The position numbers and the translations under genes were made by a program. A stretch of 22,221 nucleotides of DNA from JAQBZY01 sp038117205 (GTDB lineage Bacteria > Pseudomonadota > Alphaproteobacteria > Rhodospirillales > Casp-alpha2): positions 1-22,221 of the forward strand of contig JAYOFL010000056.1 in NCBI GenBank assembly GCA_038117205.1, in the 5' to 3' direction. Positions 1-8,023 of this stretch are shown here, piece by piece. Position 1 is the stretch's first letter; every line of letters begins with the position of its first letter. The notes beneath the pieces are model-generated. The model searched no databases. It was given only the letters and a program-made list of their open reading frames with translations, and was not told the origin of the DNA.

Positions 1-452
1 GCCGGCACCAGCGTCGAAAACAACTTCTGCGCCGTCAGCTCGCTCTTGGTCTTGTAGTCGTTGATGTCGTAGTCGACGATCACATCGGCTTCCGGCGCCT
101 GGCCCGGATGGCCGGTGCGCAGAATGATCCGGATCGACTTGTTGCCGATCTCCTCGCGGATGACGCGGACGAGGTCCAACCCCGCGTGGTCCGATTCCAT
201 GACGACGTCGAGCAGGATCACAGCGATGCCGGGAGTCTCCCGGAGAATTCTTTCGGCGTCCTTCGCCGAATTTGCGTCGAGCAGTTCGATCGGGCGCTCG
301 TCGATGACCATCCTGCCCAGGGCCAGTTTCGTCACCGCATGCACCTCCACGTCGTCGTCGACGACGAGGACTTTCCACGGCGGCAGGCGGAAGGATGCCG
401 GTGGTTGGGTTCCATCGCCGGACGTCTTGAGGCGGAGGGTGTCCGAATGCAT
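1..452 (-). CDS. Response regulator, DUF3369/HD-GYP type (partial, C-terminus beyond window)
   Basis: Only the first 150 codons are present; the gene runs off the left edge. It has a receiver domain at about residues 27-140, with an acidic pocket at D32/D33, a phospho-acceptor D82 in LLDVVME, and a conserved T113 in RTG. The following YDINDYKTKSELT stretch (from about residue 128) is typical of response regulators that carry a DUF3369 region and a C-terminal HD-GYP domain. From family knowledge the missing part is therefore probably a cyclic-di-GMP phosphodiesterase; this is inferred, not seen. The ATG at 452 is preceded by AAGGAG at a good distance. It starts 19 bases after the stop of the histidine kinase on the same strand, so the two form a two-component pair with the kinase first. 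Confidence 0.85.
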   Translation of the reverse strand, partial: MHSDTLRLKTSGDGTQPPASFRLPPWKVLVVDDDVEVHAVTKLALGRMVIDERPIELLDANSAKDAERILRETPGIAVILLDVVMESDHAGLDLVRVIREEIGNKSIRIILRTGHPGQAPEADVIVDYDINDYKTKSELTAQKLFSTLVP

Positions 453-471
453 TTGCTTCTCCTTGAACTTC

Positions 472-2361
472 TTAGTCTTCTGTTCGCGGCGACATCACTC
501 TCGCCATCGTGAAAATGACCGATGTACCCCGGCCCGGCGTGCTTTCGATCCGAATGTCTCCATCGAAAACGTTCCTGACGATATTGGCGACGATATGCAT
601 GCCGAGTCCGGTGCCGCCTTTGTTGCGCTTGGTCGTGAAGAAGGGCTCGAACGCCTCTTCGCGTACCTCGACCGTCATGCCGTGTCCGTCGTCGACGCAG
701 GCGACGATGACGGTGTCGTCGTCTCCCATCTCGGCGCGCAATAAGACGCGACCGATGTCGTCCGGGCCGAAGGCGTGCGTATAGGCGTTCACCACCAGAT
801 TGGTGACGACCTGCGACAGCGCGCCCGGCAGCCCCGACATGGCGATATCCGGCGGGCAGTCGATCTCCAGCCTCACCTTGCGGTGCTTGAACCGGGGCCT
901 GAGGCTGTTGACGATCTCCCGCAGATACTTGGCGAGGTCGAAATCGCGCACGGCCTCGCTCGACTGATCGACGGCGACCTGCTTGAAGCTGGAAATGAGC
1001 TCGGCGGCGCGCCGGCAGTTGTTTTCGATAAGCTTCGTCGCCTCCTGCGCATTGGCGAGAGACGTTTCCAGCCCATCTGAAGTCAGGTTTTCCGCCTTGT
1101 AGGCGGCGGCCGTATCGCGAGCTTCCTGATTCAGATAGGTCGCGGCCGTCAGCGTGACACCGACCGGCGTGTTGATCTCGTGCGCGACGCCGGCGACCAA
1201 TCCGCCGAGCGACGCCATCTTCTCCGACTCGATCAGGTCGTCCTGCGTGCGTTTGAGTTCCTCAACAGTCCGTGTGGCTTCCTCCTTGGCTTCGCTCAGC
1301 AGACGCATGGTTTCATGCCGTTCCGTCACGTCGCGGATGGCGGCGATGGCAACGAGTTCGTCGCCTTCGCCGGAGTAACTGAGATTAATTTCGACGACGG
1401 GGCGTCTCCCGTCCTTCGTCTGGGCGAACAGGGGCTGGCGGACCGACATCGGCTTAAATTCGGGATCGTCGAAATAACCGCTCCGGTAAGCCGCGTGAAC
1501 GGCCGAGGTCTCCGGTGGAACAAGTTGCTCCACCGATTGTCCGAGCAATTCGTCGTCCGCGTAACCGAACAGCTTTTCCGCGACCTCGTTCGCGCGAACG
1601 ATCAAGCCCTGGCGGTCGACCACGAGGGTCGCGTCCGGTGAGCGGTCGATCAGCACGTCAATGCGCGTCCTTGCTTCGGCGAGTCTGGCATTGGTTTTTG
1701 TCAGCTGACGCAGGACGACGACCGTCACGCCGCCGGACAGGACGAAAAACGCCGCGAGCCAGGATCCGTAGCGAACGTATGAAGTCGCATCGGAGAGACT
1801 TTCGAGGATACGTCGCTCCATATTTTCGGCCGTTACCCGTGTTCCGGCAAGTAGCGTATCGAAACCGGCCAGGGCCGGCGCATCGTCCACACGCACGATT
1901 TTGTCGAGATCGGACGGTTCGCCGGAAAGGGAGAGACTTTCCGCGATCCGCTTTCGCTCCAAATATTCTTCGAACGTGACGCGAATGGTCGCGAGGGCGT
2001 AGCGGTCTTCGTCCGTCGTCAGCAGTCGTTCGATAGCGGACAACTTTTCCCGAAGCCTGCCGACGTCCCGCGTCAGAAGCTGCTCGTATTGCTTGTCGCC
2101 TCGGAGCACGAAGTGCTTGTAGTTGTGGATAAGGCCGCCGTACCCGACGATGCCTTGAAGGCGGGCGAGCTCCGCCGTCACGACGGAGGCCTTGAGGGAA
2201 TACTCCCGCCAATTATCCTCAATGGAGTTGATACGCCGGTTCGCTTCTGTGCCGAAGGCGATCAGCAGGAAAATGGAGACGACGGTCAGGCCGACGGTGA
2301 CGAACGCCCACGCCCGCAACGCGCCAGTCTGGTTCTGGAGAGAAATCTCCGTGGGTGCCAC
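472..2361 (-). CDS. Membrane PAS-domain sensor histidine kinase
   Basis: A 629-residue kinase. Membrane segments lie at about residues 17-37 and 200-220 and enclose a ~160-residue, mostly helical periplasmic sensor region. A PAS domain follows (about 230-350), ending in a PAC-like IRDVTERHE, then a coiled linker (355-380). The HisKA domain has H394 in GVAHEINTP. The ATPase domain has an N box around N521/N525, a G1 box DDGHGM (557-562), an F box FEPFFTTK and a G2 box GGTGLG (582-587). All catalytic motifs are intact. I chose the GTG at 2361 because GGAGGT lies 4 bases upstream; the longer reading from GTG at 2391 has no good ribosome binding site. It phosphorylates, presumably, the adjacent DUF3369-type regulator. 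The signal sensed is unknown. Confidence 0.92.
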   Translation of the reverse strand: MAPTEISLQNQTGALRAWAFVTVGLTVVSIFLLIAFGTEANRRINSIEDNWREYSLKASVVTAELARLQGIVGYGGLIHNYKHFVLRGDKQYEQLLTRDVGRLREKLSAIERLLTTDEDRYALATIRVTFEEYLERKRIAESLSLSGEPSDLDKIVRVDDAPALAGFDTLLAGTRVTAENMERRILESLSDATSYVRYGSWLAAFFVLSGGVTVVVLRQLTKTNARLAEARTRIDVLIDRSPDATLVVDRQGLIVRANEVAEKLFGYADDELLGQSVEQLVPPETSAVHAAYRSGYFDDPEFKPMSVRQPLFAQTKDGRRPVVEINLSYSGEGDELVAIAAIRDVTERHETMRLLSEAKEEATRTVEELKRTQDDLIESEKMASLGGLVAGVAHEINTPVGVTLTAATYLNQEARDTAAAYKAENLTSDGLETSLANAQEATKLIENNCRRAAELISSFKQVAVDQSSEAVRDFDLAKYLREIVNSLRPRFKHRKVRLEIDCPPDIAMSGLPGALSQVVTNLVVNAYTHAFGPDDIGRVLLRAEMGDDDTVIVACVDDGHGMTVEVREEAFEPFFTTKRNKGGTGLGMHIVANIVRNVFDGDIRIESTPGRGTSVIFTMARVMSPRTED

Positions 2362-2364
2362 GTT

Positions 2365-2370
2365 ACCTCC
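2365..2370 (-). promoter_or_regulatory. Ribosome binding site deciding the histidine kinase start
   Basis: On the minus strand this reads GGAGGT, four bases before the GTG at 2361. It is the best Shine-Dalgarno match near the gene's 5' end and favours this start over the in-frame GTG 30 bases upstream. Confidence 0.6.
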
Positions 2371-2462
2371 GCAATATGCGAACGTGTGCACCCCCAGGGG
2401 ACAACTATAGCGACGCGCCGACCGGCAGAAAAACGAATTTCAAAACAAAAGGGTGTGGCGAT

Positions 2463-2492
2463 ACACCTACTTTATTTAATGATAATAGGTGT
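2463..2492. promoter_or_regulatory. Inverted repeat in AT-rich gap upstream of the histidine kinase (possible operator)
   Basis: Perfect 7-base arms ACACCTA (2463-2469) and TAGGTGT (2486-2492) are separated by 16 bases, so equivalent positions lie 23 bp apart, about two helical turns. The gap 2362-2529 is strikingly AT-rich for this genome. On the minus strand the distal arm overlaps a -10-like TATTAT (2482-2487); no convincing -35 was found. There is no T-run, so a regulator-binding site fits better than a terminator for the upstream sulfurtransferase. Confidence 0.4.
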
Positions 2493-2529
2493 TTAATGCC
2501 TTATTTCTGAAAAACGAGACACCGTAGGA

Positions 2530-3390
2530 TCAGTCTGTAACGATGGGTGTATCCGTGCGGCCGCCCCATTCCGTCCACGATCCGTCGTAGACCGCAACGT
2601 CTTCCTTGCCGATCAGATAGGCGGCGAGCGCGATGACGCCGGCCGTTACGCCGGACCCGCAACTGGCGACCAGCGGCTTCGACAGATCGACGCCGGCGTC
2701 GTCGAAGATCTTCCTGATCTCCTCGGCGTTCCGCATGACCTGGTTCTTTTCCGGGTTCATCAGCTTGTTGAAGGGCAGGTTGACGCTGCCCGGAATGTGA
2801 CCGAGCCGGAGACCGGCGCGCGGCTCCTTGCCCGTGCCGGCGAACCGGTCGGCGCTGCGCGCGTCGATCACCTGCTCGCGGGCGCTGTCGACGTTGGCCA
2901 TCACCTGTTCGACGGTGCGCAGCAGGAAATGATTGGTGCGCGCCGTGAAGTGGCGCTCGCGCGGCACCGGCGGCAGATCATCGGTGCGCCGACCCTCGGC
3001 CAGCCACTTCGGCAGGCCGCCGTCCAGCACCGCCACGTCTTCATGCCCGAAGGTCCGGAACATCCACCACACCCGGCAGGACGCCGACGAGCCGCCGTTG
3101 GCGTCGTAGACGACGATGCGGTTGCCGTCGCCGAGGCCCAGCTTGCGGACCCGGCTCGAGAATTTCTCCGCCGACGGCATCATGTGCGGCAGCGGGTTGC
3201 TCTCGTCGGCGATGTCGTCGATGTCGAAGAAGACGGCGCCCGGAATGTGGCACTCCCGATATTCCGCCTTGGCATTTCGGGGCACCGTCGGCAGGAACGA
3301 GGTCGCATCGACGATGCGCACGTCCGGTGCGTTCATGTGCTGCGCGAGCCATTCCGTGCTGACGAGGGCTTGCGGGTTCGAATAGGGCAT
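2530..3390 (-). CDS. sseA: 3-mercaptopyruvate / thiosulfate sulfurtransferase (two rhodanese domains)
   Basis: A 286-residue tandem rhodanese of normal family length. The N-terminal domain (about 10-135) has the structural CRVWWMFRTFGH and VLDGG motifs but no catalytic Cys loop. The C-terminal domain (about 155-284) has DARSADRF, GHIPGS and the active-site loop CGSGVT with C244. A CGSGVT loop is typical of mercaptopyruvate sulfurtransferases rather than classical thiosulfate rhodaneses (CRKG-type), so 3-mercaptopyruvate is the likelier donor. The enzyme would act in the cytoplasm, moving sulfane sulfur to thiols or cyanide. The ATG at 3390 follows GGAGTGA, which overlaps the stop of the upstream cysteine synthase-like gene. 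With only 4 bases between stop and start, the two are very probably translationally coupled and work in linked cysteine/sulfur metabolism. Confidence 0.92.
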   Translation of the reverse strand: MPYSNPQALVSTEWLAQHMNAPDVRIVDATSFLPTVPRNAKAEYRECHIPGAVFFDIDDIADESNPLPHMMPSAEKFSSRVRKLGLGDGNRIVVYDANGGSSASCRVWWMFRTFGHEDVAVLDGGLPKWLAEGRRTDDLPPVPRERHFTARTNHFLLRTVEQVMANVDSAREQVIDARSADRFAGTGKEPRAGLRLGHIPGSVNLPFNKLMNPEKNQVMRNAEEIRKIFDDAGVDLSKPLVASCGSGVTAGVIALAAYLIGKEDVAVYDGSWTEWGGRTDTPIVTD

Positions 3391-3394
3391 GGGG

Positions 3395-4399
3395 TCACTC
3401 CAACCAGGACGGGACCGGCAGGTTCTTTTCGCGGAGAAACGCCGGATTGAAGAGTTTCGACTGATAGCGCGTGCCGTAATCGCAAAGAATGGTGACGATA
3501 GTGTGGCCGGGGCCGAGATCCTTGGCGAGGCGGATGGCGCCGGCGACGTTGATGCCGCTCGATCCGCCCAGGCACAGTCCTTCGTGCTGCAACAGATCGA
3601 AGACGACCGGCAACGCCTCCTCGTCGGGGATCAGATACGGCTTCTCGACCTTGATGTCTTCGATGATCGGGGTGACGCGTCCGAGGCCGATGCCTTCGGA
3701 AATCGAGCCGCCCTCGGTCGCCTTGGGCTCGCCGGTCTTGAACAGGTTGTACATGGCGGCGCCCTTGGGGTCGGCGCAACCGACGACGATGCCGGGCTTC
3801 TGCTCGCGCAGGTACGACGACGTGCCGGCCAGCGTGCCGCCGGTGCCGACGGAACAGATGAAGGCGTCGAGCTTGCCGTCGGTCTGGCGCCAGATTTCCG
3901 GCCCCGTGGTCAGGTAGTGCGCCTTGCGGTTGGAGAGATTGTTCCACTGGTCGGCGAACAGGCAGCCGTTCGGCTCCGCCTTGGCGCGTTCCTCGGCCAG
4001 CCGGCGGGCGACGTGCTGATAATTGTCGGGGTTGGAGTAGGGGAGCGCCGGCACTTCCAGCAGCTCAGCGCCGCAAAGCCGCAGCATGTCCTTCTTTTCC
4101 TGGCTCTGCGTGTCCGGCATGACGATGGTGCAGCGATAGCCGCGCGCGTTCGCCATCAGGGCGAGGCCGATCCCGGTATTGCCGGCGGTGCCTTCGACGA
4201 TGAGGCCGCCCGGCTTCAGGATACCCGCTTCCTCGGCGTCCCAAACCATCTGTCGTGCCGGGCGGTCCTTCACGGACTGGCCGGGGTTGAGGAATTCCGC
4301 CTTGCCGAGGATTTCGCAGCCGGTCGCCGCGGAGGGACCGGCGAGTCGGATCAGCGGCGTGTTTCCGACCGTTTCGGCGAAGCCATTGCGAATATCCAC
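3395..4399 (-). CDS. Cysteine synthase A-like PLP enzyme
   Basis: A 334-residue fold-type II PLP enzyme. The PLP lysine is K44 in NPGQSVKDR. The substrate-binding loop at 69-76 reads EGTAGNTG instead of the EPTSGNTG usual in CysK. The phosphate-binding loop GTGGT is at 185-189, and GGSSGIN near 278-284 completes the cofactor site. By family it makes L-cysteine from O-acetylserine (or a related activated serine) and sulfide. The altered loop and extra C-terminal tail place it in a CysK-like subgroup whose exact acceptor is uncertain, so I give no symbol. It starts with GTG at 4399 behind a G-rich stretch. It is first in a two-gene unit with the sulfurtransferase, which suggests a joint role in cysteine synthesis and sulfur transfer or sulfide handling. 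Confidence 0.88.
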   Translation of the reverse strand: MDIRNGFAETVGNTPLIRLAGPSAATGCEILGKAEFLNPGQSVKDRPARQMVWDAEEAGILKPGGLIVEGTAGNTGIGLALMANARGYRCTIVMPDTQSQEKKDMLRLCGAELLEVPALPYSNPDNYQHVARRLAEERAKAEPNGCLFADQWNNLSNRKAHYLTTGPEIWRQTDGKLDAFICSVGTGGTLAGTSSYLREQKPGIVVGCADPKGAAMYNLFKTGEPKATEGGSISEGIGLGRVTPIIEDIKVEKPYLIPDEEALPVVFDLLQHEGLCLGGSSGINVAGAIRLAKDLGPGHTIVTILCDYGTRYQSKLFNPAFLREKNLPVPSWLE

Positions 4400-4507
4400 G
4401 GATGAGCCCCCAGGAACCTTGGATTTCCGCCGGACTTGGCGCCCGGCGCTGTTCAGCGAAGATTAACGGCCGCCCCGCGCCCTATCAAGCGTCCCAGGCA
4501 CGGCCTT

Positions 4508-5137
4508 TCAGGACCATTTGCGCCTGACATCGTCCCGGTTCAAGGCCAGCCACTGCAAACCGATGATGGTCGTCGCGTTGGCGACACGGCCGTCGGCGAC
4601 CCAGCGCATGGCCTCGTCGAGCTTGAGGGTGAAGGGCCGGATGTCCTCGCCCTCGTCGGCCAGGCCGTGCAGCCCGTCCACCTTGGTGGCGTCGACCCGG
4701 CCGCAGAACAGGAACACGCTCTCGCTGGTGCCGCCCGGCGACACCAGATAGTGCGAGACCGGGATCAGATCGCTGACGACGCAGCCGCATTCCTCGACGG
4801 TTTCGCGCCTGGCCACGTCCTCCGGGTCCTCGCCGGACTCGATGATGCCGGCCACCACCTCGATCAGCCACGGCGAGGCGTCGTCGGCGAACCAGCGGCT
4901 CTGCCGGGCGGCGTAGAGGCCGATCCGGAACTGCTCGATCAGCACCACCTCGTCGCGAACGGGGTCGTAGGGAATGACGGCGACGGCGTGGCCGCGCTCG
5001 AATATTTCCCGGCTGATTTCCTGCGACCAGCCGCCATCGTGCAGGCGGTGCCGCAGCCGGTAGGTATCTATCCGGAAATAGCCTTGAAAATCGGCCGTGC
5101 GGCTGATGAGTTCGATGTCGTCCGGACTGTCCGTCAT
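4508..5137 (-). CDS. Nudix hydrolase, ADP-ribose pyrophosphatase-like
   Basis: A 209-residue protein with a clear Nudix box at about residues 97-118: G97, E103, R111-E112, E115-E116 and G118 fit GX5EX7REUXEEXG, with T113 at the hydrophobic position. The region before it (VIEQFRIGLY-like, about 66-75) and the following PGGTSE segment are typical of the ADP-ribose pyrophosphatase (NudF) branch, which splits ADP-ribose to AMP and ribose-5-phosphate with Mg2+. The substrate is inferred from family. The ATG at 5137 is chosen because it has GAGG just upstream and because conserved sequence begins soon after; the frame stays open further upstream without conserved content. It is divergent from the enoyl-CoA hydratase gene (85-base gap) and 108 bases from the cysteine synthase-like gene downstream. 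Confidence 0.88.
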   Translation of the reverse strand: MTDSPDDIELISRTADFQGYFRIDTYRLRHRLHDGGWSQEISREIFERGHAVAVIPYDPVRDEVVLIEQFRIGLYAARQSRWFADDASPWLIEVVAGIIESGEDPEDVARRETVEECGCVVSDLIPVSHYLVSPGGTSESVFLFCGRVDATKVDGLHGLADEGEDIRPFTLKLDEAMRWVADGRVANATTIIGLQWLALNRDDVRRKWS

Positions 5138-5222
5138 GGCGGCCTCGTCGCTTGCTTTGCGTCGTTTTATCCGGCGCGGGCGGGGAGTAAAAGGAAATCG
5201 GACCCGAACAGGAGATACTTTC

Positions 5223-6023
5223 GTGACAACGACCGAACAGCCCGTGCTTTGCGAGGTCGACGCCCGGGGCGTCGCCACCGTGACCCTCAACCGACCGCAC
5301 GTGAACAACGCCTATGACGGCGCCATGGTCGACGCGCTCCTGAACGGGGCGCTGGCGCTCGGCGACGACCCCAAGGTGCGGGTCGTGGTGCTGCGCGGCA
5401 ATGGCAAGCATTTCCAGGGCGGCGCCGATCTGGCCTGGCTGGACAAGGTCCGCGCCGGGTCGCCGTCGGAGAATCTTGAGGTGTCGCGCCGCACCACCGA
5501 CGCGGTCCGCGTGCTCGACGGCATGCCGAAGCCGACCGTGGCCCTGGTGCACGGCGCCTGCTTCGGCGGCGGCACCGGCATCGTCGCCGCCTGCGACGTG
5601 GTGATCGCCGCCGACGACGCCATCTTTTCCATCGCCGAGGTCCGTTGGGGCCTGCATCCCGGGCCGATCATCCCGCAGCTCGCCGCCGCCATCGGCCCCC
5701 GGCAGGTGCGCCGCTACGCCATCACGGCGGAACGCTTCGACGCCGCCAAGGCCGAACGCATGGGACTCGTGCACACGGTCTGTCCGCGCGCCGAGCTCGA
5801 GGCGACGGGAGCCAGGATCGTCGACTCCATTCTCATGAACGGTCCCGGCGGCATGGCGGAAACCAAGCGCATCCTGTTCGAGACGCAGGGCCTCTACATC
5901 GACGAGGAGCAGGCGGAATGGCTGGCCGAGGGCCATTCGGCGCAGCGCCAGACCGACGAGGCGGGTGAGGGGCTCTTGAGCTTCAAGGAAAAGCGCAACG
6001 CCAAATGGTATCCGGGCGCCTGA
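5223..6023 (+). CDS. Enoyl-CoA hydratase/isomerase family protein (methylglutaconyl-CoA hydratase-like)
   Basis: A 266-residue crotonase-fold protein. The CoA-binding/oxyanion segments are GKHFQGGADLAWL (about 61-73) and GACFGGGTGIVAACD (111-125). At the positions of the two catalytic glutamates of rat mitochondrial hydratase there are G119 and E139 (in FSIAEVRWGL). Keeping only the second Glu, with this kind of GGG.G loop, resembles the LiuC/methylglutaconyl-CoA hydratase branch of leucine breakdown. The subgroup is an inference and no other leucine genes are adjacent. The start is GTG at 5223, because AGGAG at 5210-5214 sits 8 bases upstream; the frame is open further upstream but overlaps the divergent Nudix gene. 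It is transcribed away from that gene and separated from nhaA by about 100 bases. Confidence 0.88.
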   Translation: MTTTEQPVLCEVDARGVATVTLNRPHVNNAYDGAMVDALLNGALALGDDPKVRVVVLRGNGKHFQGGADLAWLDKVRAGSPSENLEVSRRTTDAVRVLDGMPKPTVALVHGACFGGGTGIVAACDVVIAADDAIFSIAEVRWGLHPGPIIPQLAAAIGPRQVRRYAITAERFDAAKAERMGLVHTVCPRAELEATGARIVDSILMNGPGGMAETKRILFETQGLYIDEEQAEWLAEGHSAQRQTDEAGEGLLSFKEKRNAKWYPGA

Positions 6024-6069
6024 CGATCTATCCGAAGGCCGCCCGTTCCATAAATTTTCGTAAGGTTTG

Positions 6070-6098
6070 TTGACCTATCGGACCCCCGCCCCGATATC
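6070..6098 (+). promoter_or_regulatory. Candidate promoter of the nhaA operon
   Basis: TTGACC (6070-6075), a 17-base spacer and GATATC (6093-6098) form a housekeeping-like promoter about 30 bases ahead of the nhaA start. The -35 matches well, the -10 only in part (3 of 6). Confidence 0.4.
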
Positions 6099-6127
6099 CC
6101 CGACGACAACGGGACGAGGAGGGGACG

Positions 6128-7342
6128 ATGCACGGCGCACTGCAACGGATGACGCGACTGCTCCATCACGAAGCGGCCGGCGGCGTCCTGTTGATGGCGG
6201 CGGCGGTCCTCGCGCTCGTTCTCGATAATTCGCCGCTCGCCTGGCTCTACGACAAGCTGCTGGCGACGCCGGTCGCCATCAAGATCGGCGCGCTCTCCAT
6301 CGACAAGCCCCTGTTGCTCTGGATCAACGACGGGCTGATGGCGGTGTTCTTCTTCGTCGTCGGCCTGGAAATCAAACGCGAGCTCATGACCGGCCAGCTC
6401 TCGAGCTGGAACCGGGCGTCGCTGCCCGTGTTCGCCGCCCTCGGCGGCATGGTCGTGCCGTCGCTGATCTACGTCGCGTTCAATCATGCCGATCCCGTCG
6501 CCATCAACGGCTGGGCCATTCCCGCCGCCGCCGACATCGCCTTCGCCCTCGGCGCGCTGGCGCTTCTCGGCAGCCGGGCGCCGATCGCGCTCAAGGTGTT
6601 TCTCCTGGCGTTGGCCGTGATCGACGACCTCGGCGCCATCGTCATCATCGCGCTCTTCTACACCGCCGATCTCTCGGTCGAATCCCTGGCCGCCGCGTCG
6701 GCCTGCGCCGGCGTGCTGATCGGCCTGAACATGGCCGGCGTGCGCCGCCTGGCGCCCTATATCATGATCGGCGCGGTCATGTGGGTCTGCGTGCTGAAAT
6801 CCGGCATCCACGCGACGCTGGCCGGCGTGATCGTCGCGCTGACCATTCCCAACGCCGCCCGGCCGGGCGAGGAATCGCCGCTCAAGCGCCTCGAGATGGA
6901 CCAGCACCCCTGGGTCGCGTTCCTGATCATGCCGGTGTTTGCCTTCGCCAATGCCGGCGTGAACCTGGGCGGCATTTCCCTCGACGACCTCATGCAGCCG
7001 ATCCCGCTCGGCATCGCGCTCGGCCTTTTCGTCGGCAAACAGATCGGCGTGTTCGGGTTTTCCTGGGTGGCGGTCCGGGCCGGGCTCTGCCGGTTGCCGG
7101 ACGGCATGACCTGGCCGCACGTCTACGGCGTCGCGCTGCTCGCCGGCATCGGCTTCACCATGAGCCTCTTTATCGGCACGCTCGCTTTCGACGCCGAGGC
7201 GCATGCCGCCGCCGTCCGCATCGGCGTCCTTATGGGCTCGGTCCTGTCGGCGGTTGGCGGATACGCCGTGCTGCGCTATTCCTTGAACCCGGCCGAACGA
7301 CGGAGCGGGATCCTCGCGCCGTCGACGAAGACCGCCACCTAG
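6128..7342 (+). CDS. nhaA: Na+/H+ antiporter NhaA
   Basis: A 404-residue inner-membrane antiporter of normal length with about 12 hydrophobic segments. Recognisable NhaA features are FFFVVGLEIKREL (about 73-86), the IPAAADIAFALGALALLG segment (131-148, with D136 corresponding to E. coli D133), the essential ion-binding pair D166-D167 in LAVIDDLGAI (E. coli D163-D164), and GKQIG with the conserved lysine near residue 300. It exchanges external protons for internal sodium and so controls pH and sodium load, mostly at alkaline pH. The ATG follows a strong AGGAGG. A carbonic anhydrase begins 15 bases after its stop and a hydrolase/OsmC fusion after that, so this is probably the first gene of a three-gene operon. 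Confidence 0.97.
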   Translation: MHGALQRMTRLLHHEAAGGVLLMAAAVLALVLDNSPLAWLYDKLLATPVAIKIGALSIDKPLLLWINDGLMAVFFFVVGLEIKRELMTGQLSSWNRASLPVFAALGGMVVPSLIYVAFNHADPVAINGWAIPAAADIAFALGALALLGSRAPIALKVFLLALAVIDDLGAIVIIALFYTADLSVESLAAASACAGVLIGLNMAGVRRLAPYIMIGAVMWVCVLKSGIHATLAGVIVALTIPNAARPGEESPLKRLEMDQHPWVAFLIMPVFAFANAGVNLGGISLDDLMQPIPLGIALGLFVGKQIGVFGFSWVAVRAGLCRLPDGMTWPHVYGVALLAGIGFTMSLFIGTLAFDAEAHAAAVRIGVLMGSVLSAVGGYAVLRYSLNPAERRSGILAPSTKTAT

Positions 7343-7357
7343 AAACAGGACACCCCG

Positions 7358-7996
7358 ATGCGTGACATTGCCGAACTGGTCGACGGCTACCGCCGGTTCC
7401 TCGACACCCGCTACGCCGAGCAATCGACGCTCTATCGCACGCTCGCCGAAGCCGGCCAAAAGCCGAAAACCATGATCATCGCCTGCTGCGACAGCCGGGC
7501 CGACCCGGCGATGATCTTCAGCGCCGGTCCGGGGCAGTTCTTCATCGTCCGCAACGTCGCCAACCTGGTGCCGCCGTTCGAGCCGCACGGCGATTACCAC
7601 GGTACCAGCGCGGCGCTGGAATTCGCCGTCACCGGGCTCAAGATCGAGAACATCGTCGTCATGGGGCACGGCCGCTGCGGCGGCGTGAACGCCTATCTGG
7701 AAGGCCTCTATTCCGCGACGGGCAAACCCGGCTTCATCGACAAGTGGCTGACGCTCCTGCATCCGGCGCGGGCGGAAGCCTTGCAGGACGCCGCGGGCGA
7801 CTCGCCGGCGGCGCGACAGCAGGCGCTGGAATTCGCCTCCGTCCGGCATTCCTTGGAGAACCTCAAGACGTTTCCGTTCATCCGCGACGCACTGGAGAAC
7901 GGAAACCTCAAGCTGCGCGGCGCCTATTTCGACATCGCCGACGGCAAGCTGTTGTCCCTCGACCCGAAAACCGGCAGCTTCGATCCGATCTTCTGA
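7358..7996 (+). CDS. Beta-class carbonic anhydrase
   Basis: A 212-residue beta-carbonic anhydrase. Zinc ligands are visible as C43 in ACCDSR, with the D45-R47 dyad, and H104 and C107 in GHGRCGG. The family's RNVANLVPP stretch and the Gly-rich HGTSAALEFAV segment lie between them. It interconverts CO2 and bicarbonate in the cytoplasm. The ATG has AGGA upstream and comes 15 bases after nhaA, so both are probably co-transcribed. Bicarbonate/proton production by this enzyme would plausibly complement the proton import of NhaA; that functional link is inference. Confidence 0.95.
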   Translation: MRDIAELVDGYRRFLDTRYAEQSTLYRTLAEAGQKPKTMIIACCDSRADPAMIFSAGPGQFFIVRNVANLVPPFEPHGDYHGTSAALEFAVTGLKIENIVVMGHGRCGGVNAYLEGLYSATGKPGFIDKWLTLLHPARAEALQDAAGDSPAARQQALEFASVRHSLENLKTFPFIRDALENGNLKLRGAYFDIADGKLLSLDPKTGSFDPIF

Positions 7997-8023
7997 CGAC
8001 CCCGCCGACGGGGAGGAGCGGCC

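Noticed and set aside
2463..2492. Terminator for the sulfurtransferase gene
   Set aside because: The stem is short and AT-containing, the loop is 16 bases and there is no T-run.
4485..5936. A 483-codon minus-strand frame across the Nudix and enoyl-CoA hydratase genes
   Set aside because: It is a shadow frame; both strands are explained by recognised proteins in other frames.
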